This document shows positions 7,311-15,917 of a DNA stretch of 64,000 nucleotides, in pieces. The stretch covers positions 1-64,000 of the forward strand of contig JAROBA010000007.1 of the NCBI GenBank assembly GCA_029432815.1, written 5' to 3'. The notes under the pieces were generated by a model. The model was not told where the DNA came from. It saw only the letters and a list, made by a program, of their open reading frames with translations, and searched no databases. This stretch comes from Pontiellaceae bacterium B1224. Its GTDB lineage: Bacteria > Verrucomicrobiota > Kiritimatiellia > Kiritimatiellales > Pontiellaceae. Numbering within the stretch: the first letter of the stretch is position 1; each line of letters starts with the position of its first letter. A program made the position numbers and the translations under genes.

Positions 7311-9227
7311 ATGATCGATTTTATACAGGTGAGTAAACAGTTCGGCACGCAGGACGTGCTGAAATCCGTGACGTTCCGCATTAATGCCGGAGAGCACATC
7401 GGTATTGTCGGCCCGAACGGGGCGGGGAAGTCGACGATCTTCAGTCTGATCAGTCATGATATTGAGGCCGACAGTGGCGAAATCGTGCTCCCGAAGCACA
7501 CGCGCATCGGCTACCTGCATCAGCAGCTCAACCCGCATGCGGTGGACCTTAATCTGCTCGACTATACCGAAGACTCGATTCCTGAACTGAAAACCATCCC
7601 CGAAAAGATCCATGCATTGGAAGCGCAGATGGCGGATTTCCAACCCTTGGAAAAAGAGCGGGCGCTGAAACAGATTGGCGAGATGCAGCACACGTATGAG
7701 CATCTGGGCGGCTACGAAATGCGTGCCCGGGCCGAGGCCGCGCTGTGCGGACTGGGTTTTCATGTGGAGGAATTTGATAAGCCCTTTTCCTCCTTTTCCG
7801 GTGGCTGGCAGATGCGTGCCGAGCTGGCGCGGACCCTGATTGCCAATCCTGATCTGCTGATGCTCGACGAGCCGTCGAACTTCCTCGACCTGCCGGCGGT
7901 GGAATGGCTTCAGAAATTTTTGCGGAGTTATGAAGGCACGATGCTGCTGATTTCGCACGATCGCTATCTCCTGCGATCGCTCGTCACGGTGACGCTCGAA
8001 ATTGCAGGCGGCAAAACCACCCGCTATCAAGGGGGCTACGATTATTATCTGAAAGAGCGCGAGGAACGGATTCATCACGCTCTCGCGGCCAAAAAAAATC
8101 AGGATCGCGAAATTGAGCAGATCGAAAGTTTCATCCGTCGTTTCCGCGCCAAGTCGACGAAGGCCGCTCAGGTGCAGAGCCGAATCAAACAGCTCGAAAA
8201 AATTGAACGGCTGGAAGCGCCCGCGGCGGTTGCCAACCTTTCAAAAATTCGCCTGGCCGATCCGCCGCATTCCGGGCACGAAATCATTCGCCTTGAACAG
8301 AGTGGCTTGACCTACGATCAGCAACGCTGGATTTTCCAAGACTTGGATCTGAACATTAACCGCGATGAAAAAATTGCACTCGTCGGCTATAACGGGATGG
8401 GAAAAACCACCCTGCTGCGTTCATTAGCCGGGGCGCTGGAGCTCAGTGCCGGCAAACGTGTGCTGGGCCATAAAGTGGTAATCGGTTATCAGAGTCAGGA
8501 CTTTGCCGAAACCATGCCGCCCGAAAAGTCGGTCTATCACATTGTGAAAGAGGGGAATCCCGCCGCATCGGAATCTGACGTCCGGAATCTGCTGGGCGGC
8601 TTCGGCTTCAGCGGCGACTCGGTGGAGAAAAAGTGCGAAGTGCTCAGCGGGGGCGAAAAAATCCGGTTGGCTTTTGCGCGCCTCTTTATTGATCCACCCA
8701 ACTTTCTGCTGCTCGACGAGCCGACGACGCATTTGGATGTGAATGGGCGGGAAGCGTTGGAAACTGCGTTGAAGGACTATAAAGGCGCATTGTGCGTGGT
8801 GAGCCATGATGTCACGTTCACCCGGAATGTTGCCGAGCAGATCATTGCGATCGACGATACCGGCGTGACGCGTTACCACGGCGGGTATGATTACTATTTA
8901 GAGAAACTGGATTCGGCATCTGGAGGGCCCGGTTCCACCCGGGCTGCTGGAGGGTCGGATTCCTCCGCGACTGTTTCCGAGCAACCTGCCGCCAAAGGCA
9001 AAGATGCGCGAAAAGCCCGTGCGGCTCAGCGCGAAGCCGAAAAGGCGCTTAAGAAAATCGAAAACAAGATCGAAAAGTTGACCGAAGAACAAACCGCGTT
9101 ATCGGAAGAAATGATGGCCCGCCGCGATGCCGACTTCGCCACCATCAACACCCGTCTGGCCCAAATTCAGTCCGAGATCCAAACCTTGGAATCCGACTGG
9201 GAAAGCACCGCCGAAGCACTATCGTAG
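7311..9227 (+). CDS. ABC-F family ATPase (YheS/Uup-like)
   Basis: A 638-residue soluble protein with two ABC domains and no membrane segment. The first domain has GPNGAGKST (about residue 36), FSGGWQMRAELARTL and LLMLDEPSNFLDL. The linker region (about 255-300) is charged and helical. The second domain has GYNGMGKTT (about 361), LSGGEKIRLAFARL and FLLLDEPTTHLD. The C-terminal 100 residues form a Lys/Glu-rich coiled coil (EKALKKIENKIEKLTEEQ). ABC-F proteins act on ribosomes, some in antibiotic protection; the substrate here is unknown. Degraded copies of its 3' end occur at 11942-12113 and 13313-13384, which marks the gene end as a recombination point. Confidence 0.92.
   Translation: MIDFIQVSKQFGTQDVLKSVTFRINAGEHIGIVGPNGAGKSTIFSLISHDIEADSGEIVLPKHTRIGYLHQQLNPHAVDLNLLDYTEDSIPELKTIPEKIHALEAQMADFQPLEKERALKQIGEMQHTYEHLGGYEMRARAEAALCGLGFHVEEFDKPFSSFSGGWQMRAELARTLIANPDLLMLDEPSNFLDLPAVEWLQKFLRSYEGTMLLISHDRYLLRSLVTVTLEIAGGKTTRYQGGYDYYLKEREERIHHALAAKKNQDREIEQIESFIRRFRAKSTKAAQVQSRIKQLEKIERLEAPAAVANLSKIRLADPPHSGHEIIRLEQSGLTYDQQRWIFQDLDLNINRDEKIALVGYNGMGKTTLLRSLAGALELSAGKRVLGHKVVIGYQSQDFAETMPPEKSVYHIVKEGNPAASESDVRNLLGGFGFSGDSVEKKCEVLSGGEKIRLAFARLFIDPPNFLLLDEPTTHLDVNGREALETALKDYKGALCVVSHDVTFTRNVAEQIIAIDDTGVTRYHGGYDYYLEKLDSASGGPGSTRAAGGSDSSATVSEQPAAKGKDARKARAAQREAEKALKKIENKIEKLTEEQTALSEEMMARRDADFATINTRLAQIQSEIQTLESDWESTAEALS
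7638..7652. repeat. Iterated palindrome, copy 6 (centre ACCCT)
   Basis: Perfect copy in the ABC-F gene, read as F-Q-P-L-E. One-mismatch copies lie at 8334-8348 and 9177-9191 in the same gene. Confidence 0.85.
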
Positions 9228-9282
9228 AGAGTTGAGCTTGGGTATCCTTTTATAGGATGAATTGAATGTGATTCTTTCTGGG

Positions 9283-10017
9283 CTATCGCGCTGCTTCTGC
9301 TGAAATATGCCCCGCTAATGTGATGAGGAAGTTTTTCAAGCCGGTTAGCTCAGAGAGCTCACTGTAAGTTCCTGTAGATTTTGCATTTCGCGGGGAAAGT
9401 ATGGTTGTGGCCGCCGTGTAGAGGTTTTCCTGCACGAGCCTCTGGCACAACAGGTCGTAGCGGTCTGCATAGGATGCGGTTTTAAATTCTGAAAAAACGG
9501 GGAAGTGCGGTTCTTGGCTATTGACGGGGTGCCGGGACTTCTCGCAGTCCTCGACGAGTATAATCCAACCAAGAAATGGTTTGGGCTGCTTGCCGAAGGC
9601 TCCTTCTCGATAGGCTGTCCACAGGTCATGGGCGCTACCGATGGCTTCTTCCGCCCGGTTGTTACAGTTGTTGCCAAAGGAGGGGCCGACGTGGCTTTTG
9701 AGTTCAATAACTGAAACCAAGCGCTCTTGATTCATGATGAGCATGTCCCAGAGTTTCGTTGGGCGGAAGTAGCCGGGCAAGGTTAGGGTGCGTCGTTCCA
9801 AATGGATATCGGCATGTTGTAGGCCATTCGCTCTCACTATGGTCTCGATCAGTGTCAGGAAGCCATCCATATTTTTGCCGGAAGTTACGCTTGAGCGCTC
9901 ACCTTGGTCGGACTTGCCGGTGGACTTTTGCGTTTTCTTTGCCTGCATCCGTGTTTTCCAGAAGGAGCGGATGGCTTTCTTTGCAAGCTTTTCATAGTCG
10001 GCGATGTCGATGCTCAT
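9283..10017 (-). CDS. PaeR7I/XhoI-family type II restriction endonuclease
   Basis: A 244-residue protein matching the usual length of PaeR7I (about 246). The central block [31 protein letters not shown] is the family hallmark, and D91, E105 and K107 (in WDMLIM...IELK) form a PD-(D/E)xK-type catalytic set. The family cleaves CTCGAG. The adjacent adenine methyltransferase lies ten bases upstream on the same strand, completing the system. Gene order (methylase first) would let protection be made before cutting. It sits between the intact ABC-F gene and a degraded copy of that gene's tail, which suggests acquisition by recombination. Confidence 0.88.
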   Translation of the reverse strand: MSIDIADYEKLAKKAIRSFWKTRMQAKKTQKSTGKSDQGERSSVTSGKNMDGFLTLIETIVRANGLQHADIHLERRTLTLPGYFRPTKLWDMLIMNQERLVSVIELKSHVGPSFGNNCNNRAEEAIGSAHDLWTAYREGAFGKQPKPFLGWIILVEDCEKSRHPVNSQEPHFPVFSEFKTASYADRYDLLCQRLVQENLYTAATTILSPRNAKSTGTYSELSELTGLKNFLITLAGHISAEAAR

Positions 10018-10027
10018 GGGCGTTCCT

Positions 10028-11689
10028 TCAGGGTTGGATTTCGATGGCTTCTCGCTCTTTGGTGCTCAACCGGTAAAGCTCGAAAACCGCTTCGGTACAA
10101 ATGGTTTGGCTTGATTCTTTTACAAGCGTGGTTTTGATGTGCTCCGGGACATCACACCATTTCGGGAGGCGAATGCGACGGATATACTGGGCTTGGAACC
10201 GCAGGAAGCCTCCGCGCATACTTGTGGAATAGAGTGATACAAAAAGTCTGGCAATTCCCGATTCGAGCACTTTTTTCAGGGCACTCAGATTCCAATCATC
10301 CGATGTGATGTAGTAGAGGTTGTGGTGTGGGTAGAAGTGGCCCTCGTCAAGGACAACATGGGCATCGCCTTTAATGTCGGGGATCAACAGCTTTGGTTTT
10401 TTCATCAAGGTCGGGGTGATGCGGTCGATAGTGCGGTACCAGTTATTCGGGTTTCTTTGGGCACAGTTGCGCCGTTTGATAGCATTCACATGTTTTTCGA
10501 GGTAGGCCGCAAGTAACGGATACTCCTCCAGGTTGACCAGCGAACCATCCTCGGTGAATGGGTTGATCACACCATGCCCAAGCCAATCAATTTTTCCCGT
10601 TTTTATGTCGGCGGTCTTGATTAGTGGCAATTTACGGTCGGGTTCGACTTCCATAGATTGGAAGTCGCCAATGTAGATTTTGTCTGCACCTGTTGCCACG
10701 CCGATGCCCACTTTGCAATTGGCTTCCTCCAAGGAGGGGAAATCGGCCTCCAGCCTTCGGGCAACCGCAAGCTGGGGGAACAATTTCAAAATCCAAGGCT
10801 CATTGCGTTGCGCCACGTTTCGGATTTCGAAAACAGAGTCGTCATCCGTACCATCCCTGAGCTGTGCCGCCAATTTCGTCAATGCGGCTTTGTTGATATC
10901 CGGCTTGCAAGCAATCCGGGTGGTGCCAGATTTCACTCGTTTGATCAACGTAATAGCCGGATAGGCGCTGACTTCGGAGTGAAATGCCTGCGTGTCCACC
11001 ATATCGACGTAGCACGCGAGGTGGAATTGTTCAGAAACCATTCTGCGCAACGGGCCGCCATACTTGTTTTTCATCCATCGATCTGCGCAAATGAATGCCA
11101 ATGCGCCGTTTGTGGATAGATGGGAAAGACATTTTTCGATAAAGGGCACATACAAGTCGGCGCGATCGTAAATCGTCGAATAGCGCGAGCGGTATTCGGC
11201 CAGCAGTTCGGTGGGGATGGCTTCCTGTCGCACGTAGGGAGGATTGCCGATCGCGTGAGTGAAGCGGCCACTGAGCTCGGTTAAAAGAAAGTCCCCCTTG
11301 ATAAGCCACGAATCTAGGATGATTTTCTGATCGGCTTGCGTCAGGCCATGTTGCGACAGTAGATGCGCAAGTTTTGATCGGGTAGCCACCACGCTATCCC
11401 GGTGAATCTCTACCGCGCGGATGGCCGGTGTCAGATCATCTCGGAGGTTGTGCCCCAAATAACTCAAAAGAAGGCGTTCTACAATAGGGATCAAAAAATC
11501 GCCACCACCAAAGGATGGCTCCAGCACGCGGAATGTATGCAGAGGCTGGTCTGTTGTGTAGCCCGCTAAATCGAGCATGAAGTCCACCACCTCGCGTCGG
11601 GTAAAGATCGCGCCACGATCTACCTCGCTGCCCGAGGCCAGATCCTCAACGGCCTCCGATAAATCTACTATGGGTAAAGACATCTGCAT
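10028..11689 (-). CDS. N6-adenine DNA methyltransferase of the PaeR7I-type system
   Basis: A 553-residue gamma-class methyltransferase. [20 protein letters not shown] near residue 24 and [12 protein letters not shown] (about 55-66) form the AdoMet-binding part, and NPPY at about 149-152 is the catalytic motif for adenine-N6. The C-terminal 300 residues form the target-recognition region. Length and neighbour match M.PaeR7I/M.XhoI, so the expected target is CTCGAG. A second start six bases downstream (11683) is possible. One palindrome-like sequence (10649-10663) occurs here, but it breaks the R...Y rule of the rest. Confidence 0.88.
   Translation of the reverse strand: MQMSLPIVDLSEAVEDLASGSEVDRGAIFTRREVVDFMLDLAGYTTDQPLHTFRVLEPSFGGGDFLIPIVERLLLSYLGHNLRDDLTPAIRAVEIHRDSVVATRSKLAHLLSQHGLTQADQKIILDSWLIKGDFLLTELSGRFTHAIGNPPYVRQEAIPTELLAEYRSRYSTIYDRADLYVPFIEKCLSHLSTNGALAFICADRWMKNKYGGPLRRMVSEQFHLACYVDMVDTQAFHSEVSAYPAITLIKRVKSGTTRIACKPDINKAALTKLAAQLRDGTDDDSVFEIRNVAQRNEPWILKLFPQLAVARRLEADFPSLEEANCKVGIGVATGADKIYIGDFQSMEVEPDRKLPLIKTADIKTGKIDWLGHGVINPFTEDGSLVNLEEYPLLAAYLEKHVNAIKRRNCAQRNPNNWYRTIDRITPTLMKKPKLLIPDIKGDAHVVLDEGHFYPHHNLYYITSDDWNLSALKKVLESGIARLFVSLYSTSMRGGFLRFQAQYIRRIRLPKWCDVPEHIKTTLVKESSQTICTEAVFELYRLSTKEREAIEIQP
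10649..10663. repeat. Palindrome-like site with atypical centre (TAGAT)
   Basis: TTCCA-TAGAT-TGGAA. It matches the outer arms, but the first centre base is T instead of purine. It is the only such exception seen, and lies in the acquired methyltransferase gene, so it may be a chance match. Confidence 0.5.
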
Positions 11690-11941
11690 TCTGTTTTCAA
11701 TCCTTGAAATTCAACCATCAGGAAAGCACGAAAATCCGCCGATTGCAAGAAGCGGAGGATATCTCATCGGAAAGTTATCAGGACGAACTGGATATGATTC
11801 TACCTTCCTTTTTCACAATTAATCGGTGAAGGCAGCGGGCGTTTAATTATTGGATACTCAACCCAATAAATATCCCGAAAAGTTGTATAGATAAATGATG
11901 AAATATTCGGCACAGCACAAAGCGCAAAAATGCTAAAAACC

Positions 11942-12113
11942 CGAAAACAAGATCGAAAAGCTGACGCATGAGCAGGCGCATCTCTCTCACGAAATGATGT
12001 CCAAGCGCGATGCCGACTTCGCCACCATCAACACCCGTCTGGCCAAAATTCAGTCCGAGATCCAGACTCTGGAAACGGATTGGGAAACCACCGCGGAATC
12101 ATTAGAATCCTAA
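11942..12113 (+). pseudogene. Degraded copy of the ABC-F gene 3' end (first remnant)
   Basis: From CGAAAACAAGATCGAAAAG through a TAA at 12111-12113, this stretch aligns with the last about 170 bp of the intact ABC-F gene (from about 9059). It encodes the same coiled-coil tail, including MSKRDADFATINTRLAKIQ. It differs at scattered bases and ends AESLES instead of AEALS, so it derives from a diverged relative rather than a recent local copy. No start or upstream gene body is present. Confidence 0.85.
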
Positions 12114-12251
12114 TTCATCTGGCGCCATTCTCGGCGATTCATTTTTAACGGTCCGAGCTGGATTCGCTTTTTGTGCGCATTGAGCAAGAATGGTCAGGAC
12201 GCGGTTTCTGTGGCGGTATAGGGTATTCGCTTAATGGAGACAGGATCAGCC

Positions 12252-13115
12252 ATGAATGAATTGACCATGAAAAATTATGCCAGCCGCTTTGAGCGTGTCC
12301 TGACGTATATTGAAGAGCATTTGGACGACGCGTTAAATGTAGACGTTTTGAGTCAGATAGCGTGCTTTTCTAAGTTTCATTTTCATCGTCAGTTTTCTCA
12401 GTATGTCGGTATGGGCGTTGGAGCGTATGTGCGGCGTTTGCGGTTAAGAAGAGCAGCGAATCAACTGGTCTTCAGCGACTTGCGAATCATCGATATTGCA
12501 TTCGACGCCGGGTTCGAGAGTCCGGAAGCATTTGCGCGGGCTTTTCGTCAGATCGGCGGCCAATCCCCCTCCGCGTTTAGAATCTCACCCCAGTGGCGGC
12601 CGTGGACGGAACGGCTGCGGTTGCCGCCAAAAAAAAGGACTGAAGAAATGAATGTGAAAATTGTAGAATTTACTGAAACGCCGATTGCGATACTTGAACA
12701 CCGTGGAGCACCTGAGTTGGTTAATGATTCCGTCTTAACCTTTATTGAATGGCGAAAGCAAAGTGGTCTGTCTCCGGTTAAAACCAGCCGAACGTTCGGC
12801 ATTGCTTACGATGATCCCGACGCTACGCCGGCAGAAGATTTTAGGTTCGATATCGGCGGCGAAGTTATTGAGCCGGTGCCCACCAATTCCCAGGGAGTGG
12901 AAAACAGAATGATTCCCGGCGGACGTTGTGCCGTGGTGCATCATCTCGGCAGCCTGGATCGAATTGCAGAAAGCATTTACCCGTTCTATCGGGAATGGCT
13001 CCCGCAAAGCGGCGAAGAGTTGCGGGATTTTCCGATGTTTTTCCACTATCTCAACCTGCCGCCCGATGTGCCGGATCACGAACTGATGACCGATATTTAC
13101 TTTCCGCTTAAATGA
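12252..13115 (+). CDS. AraC-family regulator with GyrI-like effector domain
   Basis: About 287 residues. The N-terminal 100 residues form the double helix-turn-helix of AraC proteins (VLSQIACFSKFHFHRQFSQYVGMGVGAYVRRLRLRRAANQL, then IAFDAGFESPEAFARAFRQIGGQSPSAFR). From about residue 130 (MNVKIVEFTETPIAILEHRG) a GyrI/SbmC-like small-molecule binding fold follows. Such proteins sense drugs or metabolites and activate efflux or detoxification genes. I prefer the ATG at 12252 (AGGA upstream) over that at 12234. It lies between degraded tails of ABC-F and the solute-binding protein, so it was probably acquired with them. No target gene is adjacent. Confidence 0.85.
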   Translation: MNELTMKNYASRFERVLTYIEEHLDDALNVDVLSQIACFSKFHFHRQFSQYVGMGVGAYVRRLRLRRAANQLVFSDLRIIDIAFDAGFESPEAFARAFRQIGGQSPSAFRISPQWRPWTERLRLPPKKRTEEMNVKIVEFTETPIAILEHRGAPELVNDSVLTFIEWRKQSGLSPVKTSRTFGIAYDDPDATPAEDFRFDIGGEVIEPVPTNSQGVENRMIPGGRCAVVHHLGSLDRIAESIYPFYREWLPQSGEELRDFPMFFHYLNLPPDVPDHELMTDIYFPLK

Positions 13116-13220
13116 GGTCGCGTCAGCACTGCTTACTTCTCCTTCATTAATGCGCATCCGGCTAAAAGTGAAGCAGTTTTAAGGTTAGTTAGCGGGGTGC
13201 AATACCCCGCTAGTATCTAA

Positions 13221-13312
13221 TTAATCGAACAGTGGAAGCCTGTTGCGGATAATGGCATTCGAGGCGCCGTCTTTTTCCCAGCCCGCCAGCAGGGCATTCA
13301 TTTGGTCGAGTA
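13221..13312 (-). pseudogene. Degraded copy of the 3' end of the solute-binding protein gene
   Basis: Reading the minus strand, the stretch encodes an AGWEKDGASNAIIRN-like tail ending LPLFD and a stop. It closely matches the end of the intact gene at 13429-14193 (AGWEKDGTSNAIIRN, then WLPVFSQ). Only about 90 bp remain. It abuts the second ABC-F tail at 13313, a direct junction of two gene ends. Confidence 0.85.
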
Positions 13313-13384
13313 GCCAAAATTCAGTCCGAGATCCAGACTCTGGAAACGGATTGGGAAAATACGGCAGAAGCGCTAGAGGCATAA
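13313..13384 (+). pseudogene. Degraded copy of the ABC-F gene 3' end (second remnant)
   Basis: About 72 bp matching the last codons of ABC-F (AKIQSEIQTLETDWENTAEALEA, stop at 13382-13384). It is closer to the first remnant than to the intact gene over the CCAGACTCTGGAAACGGATTGGGAAA block. It begins exactly where the solute-binding protein fragment ends. Confidence 0.85.
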
Positions 13385-13399
13385 GCCGCCACTCGCGGG

Positions 13400-13418
13400 C
13401 GGGGGCTCAGCGCCCCCG
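13400..13418. terminator. GC-rich hairpin between convergent gene ends
   Basis: CGGGGGC (13400-13406) and GCCCCCG (13412-13418) form a 7-bp stem with a five-base loop, between the ABC-F tail and the convergent solute-binding protein gene. There is no clear T run, so it is at best a weak two-way terminator. Confidence 0.45.
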
Positions 13419-13428
13419 GGAGCAGCGC

Positions 13429-14193
13429 TTATTGTGAAAAGACGGGAAGCCAGTTGCGGATAATGGCATTCGATGTGCCGTCCTTTTCCCAGCCCGCCAG
13501 CAGGGTATTCACTTCGTCGAGCAGCATTTTGTTGTGGCGGCCAATGCCCCAGGCAATCGCCTCAACATTCAATACTTCCGGGAAGGCCACGAGCGAGCGT
13601 TCATGAACGGACGACTGCCACCAGATTACCGGAGCATCTTGAACAAACATGTCGAGCTTTCCTTCCTTCAGTGCCTGTACACCGTCCTCGAAACGACTGA
13701 AACCTTCCAGTTTTCCGCGAGTGAAGCGCTGCATGCAGAAGAATTCGCCGGTGGTGTCTTTCACATAACCAATGTTGCCGGTCTGGTTAAGAATGGTGCT
13801 GCCAATCAGTCCGGAAGGGTCGTATTTTTTACGCGAGAACAGAGCACTCAGTCCGGACTGAAGATAAGGCGTTGTGAAATTAATGCGGATGCGTCGGGCT
13901 TCCGTGATGGTCATGTTCGACATGATGATGTCGGTTTTATTCTCTTCCAGATAGTCGATCTGCTTATCCCACGGAACTTCAATAAACACCACTTCCCGGT
14001 TCAGTGAAGTGCCCAGCAGATTTGCAAAGTCGGCCTCGATACCCATAATCTGGCCGTTCTCCTTGAATATCATCGGACGTGAACGGGGGGTGACGCCCAC
14101 TCGAAGAATAGAGGGATTCGGAGCCACGTCTTTGGTGGTCATACAGCCGCTCAGAATGGCAGCAAGAGAACTGAGAAATACAATACGTTTCAT
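13429..14193 (-). CDS. Family 3 extracellular solute-binding lipoprotein
   Basis: A 254-residue protein with a lipobox (SLAAILSGCMTTKD, Cys at about residue 17). The bilobed SBP_bac_3 pattern is visible: LRVGVTPRSRPMIFKENGQIMGIEADFANLLG, then DIIMSNMTITEARRIRINFTTPYL. Such proteins bind amino acids or feed signals to a partner. No permease is nearby, so a stand-alone sensor or scavenging role is possible. Its 3' end has a degraded copy at 13221-13312. Two palindrome copies lie in the promoter interval upstream (14226-14273). Confidence 0.82.
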   Translation of the reverse strand: MKRIVFLSSLAAILSGCMTTKDVAPNPSILRVGVTPRSRPMIFKENGQIMGIEADFANLLGTSLNREVVFIEVPWDKQIDYLEENKTDIIMSNMTITEARRIRINFTTPYLQSGLSALFSRKKYDPSGLIGSTILNQTGNIGYVKDTTGEFFCMQRFTRGKLEGFSRFEDGVQALKEGKLDMFVQDAPVIWWQSSVHERSLVAFPEVLNVEAIAWGIGRHNKMLLDEVNTLLAGWEKDGTSNAIIRNWLPVFSQ

Positions 14194-14225
14194 TAAATTA
14201 ACCTCCGGGATTTAGTGGCAGAGTA

Positions 14226-14240
14226 TTCCAACCCTTGGAA
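14226..14240. repeat. Iterated palindrome, copy 7 (centre ACCCT)
   Basis: Perfect copy in the divergent interval between the solute-binding protein and the phospholipase D gene. Centre-to-centre spacing to the next copy is 33 bp, about three helical turns. Confidence 0.9.
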
Positions 14241-14258
14241 ATGGATGCAAGCATCGGC

Positions 14259-14273
14259 TTCCAATGATTGGAA
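14259..14273. repeat. Iterated palindrome, copy 8 (centre ATGAT)
   Basis: Perfect copy paired with that at 14226-14240 in the same divergent promoter interval. Confidence 0.9.
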
Positions 14274-14351
14274 CAGTTCCCGCTGAGGAAACCTTGAAAT
14301 CAGGCCTACGAGTCTTCAGGGTGTGGCGGCTTTAAAAAAGGATGAATCAAT

Positions 14352-15917
14352 ATGTTCAGACATGCCGTATACTGTATCAGACACCTGATGCCGCTTATTC
14401 TCGGGTTGATATTGTTCGTGTCCGGGTGTGCGCATATTCCTGGGAACCCGGATAAGCCTGCCGGTTGTAGCCAGGCACCGGCTACCACAGGAGCGCTGGC
14501 CGCTTTTTCCGATGCAGTGCTCGAGCAAAATGGCCCGGATGAATCCTCCTTTATGCTCATTCCCCGCAATTCCGATGCGCTGAACTGGCGGTTGGCACTG
14601 ATTGATTCGGCAACGCAGAGTATTGATCTGCAGGTCTTCATCTGGTCCGACGATGAGAGCGGGCGCCTAATGCTGTCCCGAATCATTTTTGCTGCGCAAC
14701 GCGGGGTTCAGGTTCGCCTGCTGATTGATGACATGCCGAAGGACTGGCCGGACCGGATCACCGCTATGGTGGCACGGGTTCCGAATATTCAACTCCGGCG
14801 CTTTAATCCGGGGCGGGTGCGAAAAGGGATGATAAGACGGGCTTTTCAGATGAGCACGCAGTTTGCGATGCTGAACCGGCGCATGCATAACAAGCAGATG
14901 CTTGTTGATGGTCGATGGGGCGTTGTAGGCGGACGCAATCTTGGAAATCCCTATTTCGGGCTGAGCACAAAGTATAACAACCGCGATCTCGATCTCCTGA
15001 TAACGGGACCCCTTCTTTCAGATCTGGCGCTGGATTTTGATGAATACTGGAATGCGCCGGCGGCCTATCCGGGGGAGGCGATGTATAAGGAAATGTCGTT
15101 GGAAAAGGCGAATAAGATCGGGGGCGAATTTAATCGAAAGATTCTGGCGGACCGGAAGCTGCTGAATCAAACAACCATCGCTGCGACCCCGACTGATTGG
15201 AGTGAAGCGTTTGAGAAACTGCCACTCACCATGGTTAAAGGCGTTGCCGAGAGCCGTAGCGATTCGCCGGAAGTGAAGGGCGATCGGGGGGTTCGGTTGA
15301 TCGAACAGCTCGGCGAGCTGAATCTGGGATCAACGGATCAAACCAGTGTGATTACGCCTTATATGATCCCTTCCAATGATTTCCTTGCAGAGGTTGAAGA
15401 AGTGGTGAAGGAAGAAAACCGCACGGTCCGCTTTCTGGTTCCTTCCATGGAATCGAACAACCATACCATGGCACATAGCCACTATAAAAAATACCGGAAG
15501 AAATTATTAAGGGCCGGCGCGGAGCTTTATGAATTCAAAGGGCAGCCTTCTGCGGAACTGCGCGCATTCAGCGACACTCCGCCGATTAAGGCCGATTTTG
15601 TATCGCTGCACACCAAGGCCTTTGCCGTCGACGACCGCTGGGTATTGCTCGGTTCGCTGAACGTGGATCCGCGATCAATTAAAATTAATACGGAACACAT
15701 GCTGATTATCGATTCGCCGGAACTGACCGGGCAGTTGCTGAAGCAGTACAACACAATGATTGCCCCCGAAAATGCCTGGACGGTTACGCTGAATGAAAAA
15801 GGCGATCTTCGCTGGACCAGCAGCGACGGCGCTTTGAAAAAACAGCCCGCCCGCGGATTCGGCCAGCGCTGCTCCGATTTCTTCTGGCGCCTGATGCCTG
15901 TGGAGGGCCAGCTCTAA
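14352..15917 (+). CDS. Phospholipase D / cardiolipin synthase-like lipoprotein
   Basis: A 521-residue protein with a lipoprotein signal (LILFVSGCAHIPG, Cys at about 26). Two HxKxxxxD motifs are intact: HNKQMLVDGRWGVVGGRN (about residue 178) and HTKAFAVDDRWVLLGSLN (about 419). These are the paired catalytic motifs of the phospholipase D superfamily. Overall style is close to the ClsC/YmdC group, which makes cardiolipin or other phosphatidyl transfers. Lipidation would place it in the periplasm or on the outer membrane, unlike cytoplasmic-side cardiolipin synthases. It ends four bases inside the convergent outer-membrane protein gene. Confidence 0.88.
   Translation: MFRHAVYCIRHLMPLILGLILFVSGCAHIPGNPDKPAGCSQAPATTGALAAFSDAVLEQNGPDESSFMLIPRNSDALNWRLALIDSATQSIDLQVFIWSDDESGRLMLSRIIFAAQRGVQVRLLIDDMPKDWPDRITAMVARVPNIQLRRFNPGRVRKGMIRRAFQMSTQFAMLNRRMHNKQMLVDGRWGVVGGRNLGNPYFGLSTKYNNRDLDLLITGPLLSDLALDFDEYWNAPAAYPGEAMYKEMSLEKANKIGGEFNRKILADRKLLNQTTIAATPTDWSEAFEKLPLTMVKGVAESRSDSPEVKGDRGVRLIEQLGELNLGSTDQTSVITPYMIPSNDFLAEVEEVVKEENRTVRFLVPSMESNNHTMAHSHYKKYRKKLLRAGAELYEFKGQPSAELRAFSDTPPIKADFVSLHTKAFAVDDRWVLLGSLNVDPRSIKINTEHMLIIDSPELTGQLLKQYNTMIAPENAWTVTLNEKGDLRWTSSDGALKKQPARGFGQRCSDFFWRLMPVEGQL

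Noticed and set aside
10649-10663. Counting the methyltransferase-gene site as a true member of the palindrome family
   Set aside because: Its centre begins with T, breaking the R...Y rule that holds in all other perfect copies; kept as a doubtful case only.
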